A DNA stretch of 44,025 nucleotides from Actinomycetes bacterium (GTDB lineage Bacteria; Actinomycetota; Actinomycetes; Streptosporangiales; Streptosporangiaceae), in contig JAOPYM010000168.1 of assembly GCA_025964615.1 (NCBI GenBank), forward strand, positions 1 through 44,025. The letters run 5' to 3'. A program made the position numbers and the translations under genes. This document shows, piece after piece, positions 43,317-44,025 of this stretch. Numbering within the stretch: the first letter of the stretch is position 1; each line of letters begins with the position of its first letter. The notes under the pieces are model-generated. The model did no database searches. It saw only the letters and a program-made list of their open reading frames with translations, and was not told the origin of the DNA.

Positions 43317-43337
43317 AACACCACGGGCCGTGGTGTT
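43317..43337. terminator. Near-perfect palindrome: second terminator or operator
   Basis: AACACCACGG and CCGTGGTGTT are exact complements around a single G. As RNA it folds into an 8-bp stem with a 5-nt loop followed by TTGTGATAT. As DNA it could be bound by a dimeric repressor of the peptide-transport gene downstream. The position behind another terminator leaves both options open. Confidence 0.5.
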
Positions 43338-43570
43338 TGTGATATATGCCCCTATGCGTCGTATGGAGCTTAATGCCCGGTATGGCATCAAGTTCGGGTG
43401 TGCGACCGGATACGACGCGATCACAATCCCTAAAAGGGTCTATCGCTCAGCCCGCCGTTGACGGAGCATTCCGCTCAACTTCCTACTTTCCGGTAGCGGT
43501 GGGCAAAGGGGACCTGTCGGCGTGCGCCGACGGTGGCCCGGTGCTTGCTGCGAGGCCAAGAGAGGCGCAC

Positions 43571-44025
43571 ATGCAAGCGCGACTCAACGCTCTGACGGTG
43601 ACAGCCGCACTCGGCGCACTCACCTTGGGGCTCGCCGCCTGTGGCGGTGGCAGCACGAGCAACAGTGCCGGTACGCCCGGCAAGGGTGGCACCCTGAAGA
43701 TCGTAGACGCGGGCGACGTCGACCACCTCGACACTGCCAGTGGCTACACCACAACTGCGAACGCCCTGGAGCGTGCGTGGACCCGGCAGCTGTTCAGCTA
43801 CAAGGCCAGCAACGACATCGTCGCCGGAAGCGTGATCGTAGCCGACGCCGCGACCGACATTCCGTCGGCGGCCAACGGCGGGATCAGCGCCGACGGTAAG
43901 ACCATCACCGTGCACCTGCGCACCGGAGTCAAGTGGAACACGACCCCGGCACGCGAGGTCGTGGCCAACGACTGGATCCGCGGTATCAAGCGGGAGTGCA
44001 ACCCGGACAAGAACGGTGCGGGCGG
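43571..44025 (+). CDS. Second peptide ABC substrate-binding lipoprotein, N-terminal part
   Basis: The visible 151 codons run off the right edge. The signal peptide is MQARLNALTVTAALGALTLGLAACGGG (lipobox LAAC), followed by GKGGTLKIVDAGDVDHLDTASGYTTTANAL, RQLFSYKASNDI and ANGGISADGKTITVHLRTGVKWNTTPAREVVANDWIRGIKRECNP. It aligns along its whole visible length with the SBP_bac_5 protein at 28328 (shared NGG-SADG and P-RE-VA motifs), so it is a paralog, likely heading a second peptide-transport operon. The ATG at 43571 has AGAGG 5 nt upstream. Confidence 0.9.
   Translation, partial: MQARLNALTVTAALGALTLGLAACGGGSTSNSAGTPGKGGTLKIVDAGDVDHLDTASGYTTTANALERAWTRQLFSYKASNDIVAGSVIVADAATDIPSAANGGISADGKTITVHLRTGVKWNTTPAREVVANDWIRGIKRECNPDKNGAG

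Larger units (their letters stand above)
43239..43570. other. 332-bp intergenic region before the second SBP gene
   Basis: It holds a terminator (43259-43289), a second inverted repeat (43317-43337), and a long leader. TTGACG (43458-43463) and TACTTT (43484-43489), 20 nt apart, are a possible promoter. GTCGGCG/CGCCGAC (43516-43531) is a leader hairpin about 40 nt before the start. AGAGG lies near 43560-43565. No gene is supported. Confidence 0.5.

Overview
The window is about 70% G+C with dense, often overlapping genes, GTG and TTG starts, and many start codons placed 6-8 nt after a -10-like hexamer, as in leaderless mRNAs. The gene content (mycothiol ligase mshC, an InhA-type enoyl reductase behind a MabA-type FabG, a PAC2 protein, DUF3090, SCO1664-family, DUF3099) points to a filamentous actinomycete. 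Gene order and protein style suggest Streptosporangiales (Streptosporangium/Nonomuraea-like), but this is inferred without a database search.

Left part (1-10.4 kb): the 5' end of a PAS-domain regulator diverges from a MEDS/ATPase anti-sigma-like sensor. A thiamine-binding MTH1187-family protein overlaps the helicase hrpB, which converges on an FMN-binding PPOX protein. Next comes a long Rv1747-like FHA-FHA-ABC exporter preceded by tandem direct repeats. A NAD(P)-binding epimerase follows, then a MarR regulator translationally overlapping a fused ATPase-permease drug-type exporter, with a perfect inverted-repeat operator over the marR promoter.

Middle part (10.4-22.6 kb): a minus-strand structured RNA with C-rich hairpin loops (6C-like) lies beside a DUF3099 membrane protein. 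Then come dodecin, a Lys-rich lipoprotein, the TldE/TldD protease pair, the fabG-fabI operon of fatty acid (mycolate-type FAS-II) reduction, a secreted coiled-coil/Pro-rich wall-associated protein, a RecD-like protein whose helicase motifs are all degenerate, an aldo/keto reductase and a small membrane protein. The conserved but uncharacterised trio MSMEG_4193-type histidine phosphatase, DUF3090 zinc-ribbon protein and SCO1664 kinase-like protein closes this part.

Right part (22.6-44 kb): an NRDE/TANGO2 protein, a decayed ORF, a GT28-like glycosyltransferase overlapping a polysaccharide deacetylase, two CNNM/CBS ion-transport proteins, and a complete dipeptide/oligopeptide ABC operon (SBP, two ATPases, two permeases) with a hairpin behind the SBP gene. 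An MpaB-like oxygenase and a membrane protein lead to PAC2-mshC (both minus), a universal stress protein, cobalamin-dependent metH with a HAD phosphatase, a small membrane protein, and the start of a second peptide-binding lipoprotein at the right edge.

Most of the window is core actinobacterial metabolism. I see no CRISPR array, tRNA, rRNA, transposase or phage gene. The best candidates for undescribed biology are the phosphatase/zinc-ribbon/kinase-like trio, the 6C-like RNA, the catalytically degenerate RecD-like protein and the FHA-ABC exporter with its repeat-bearing promoter.
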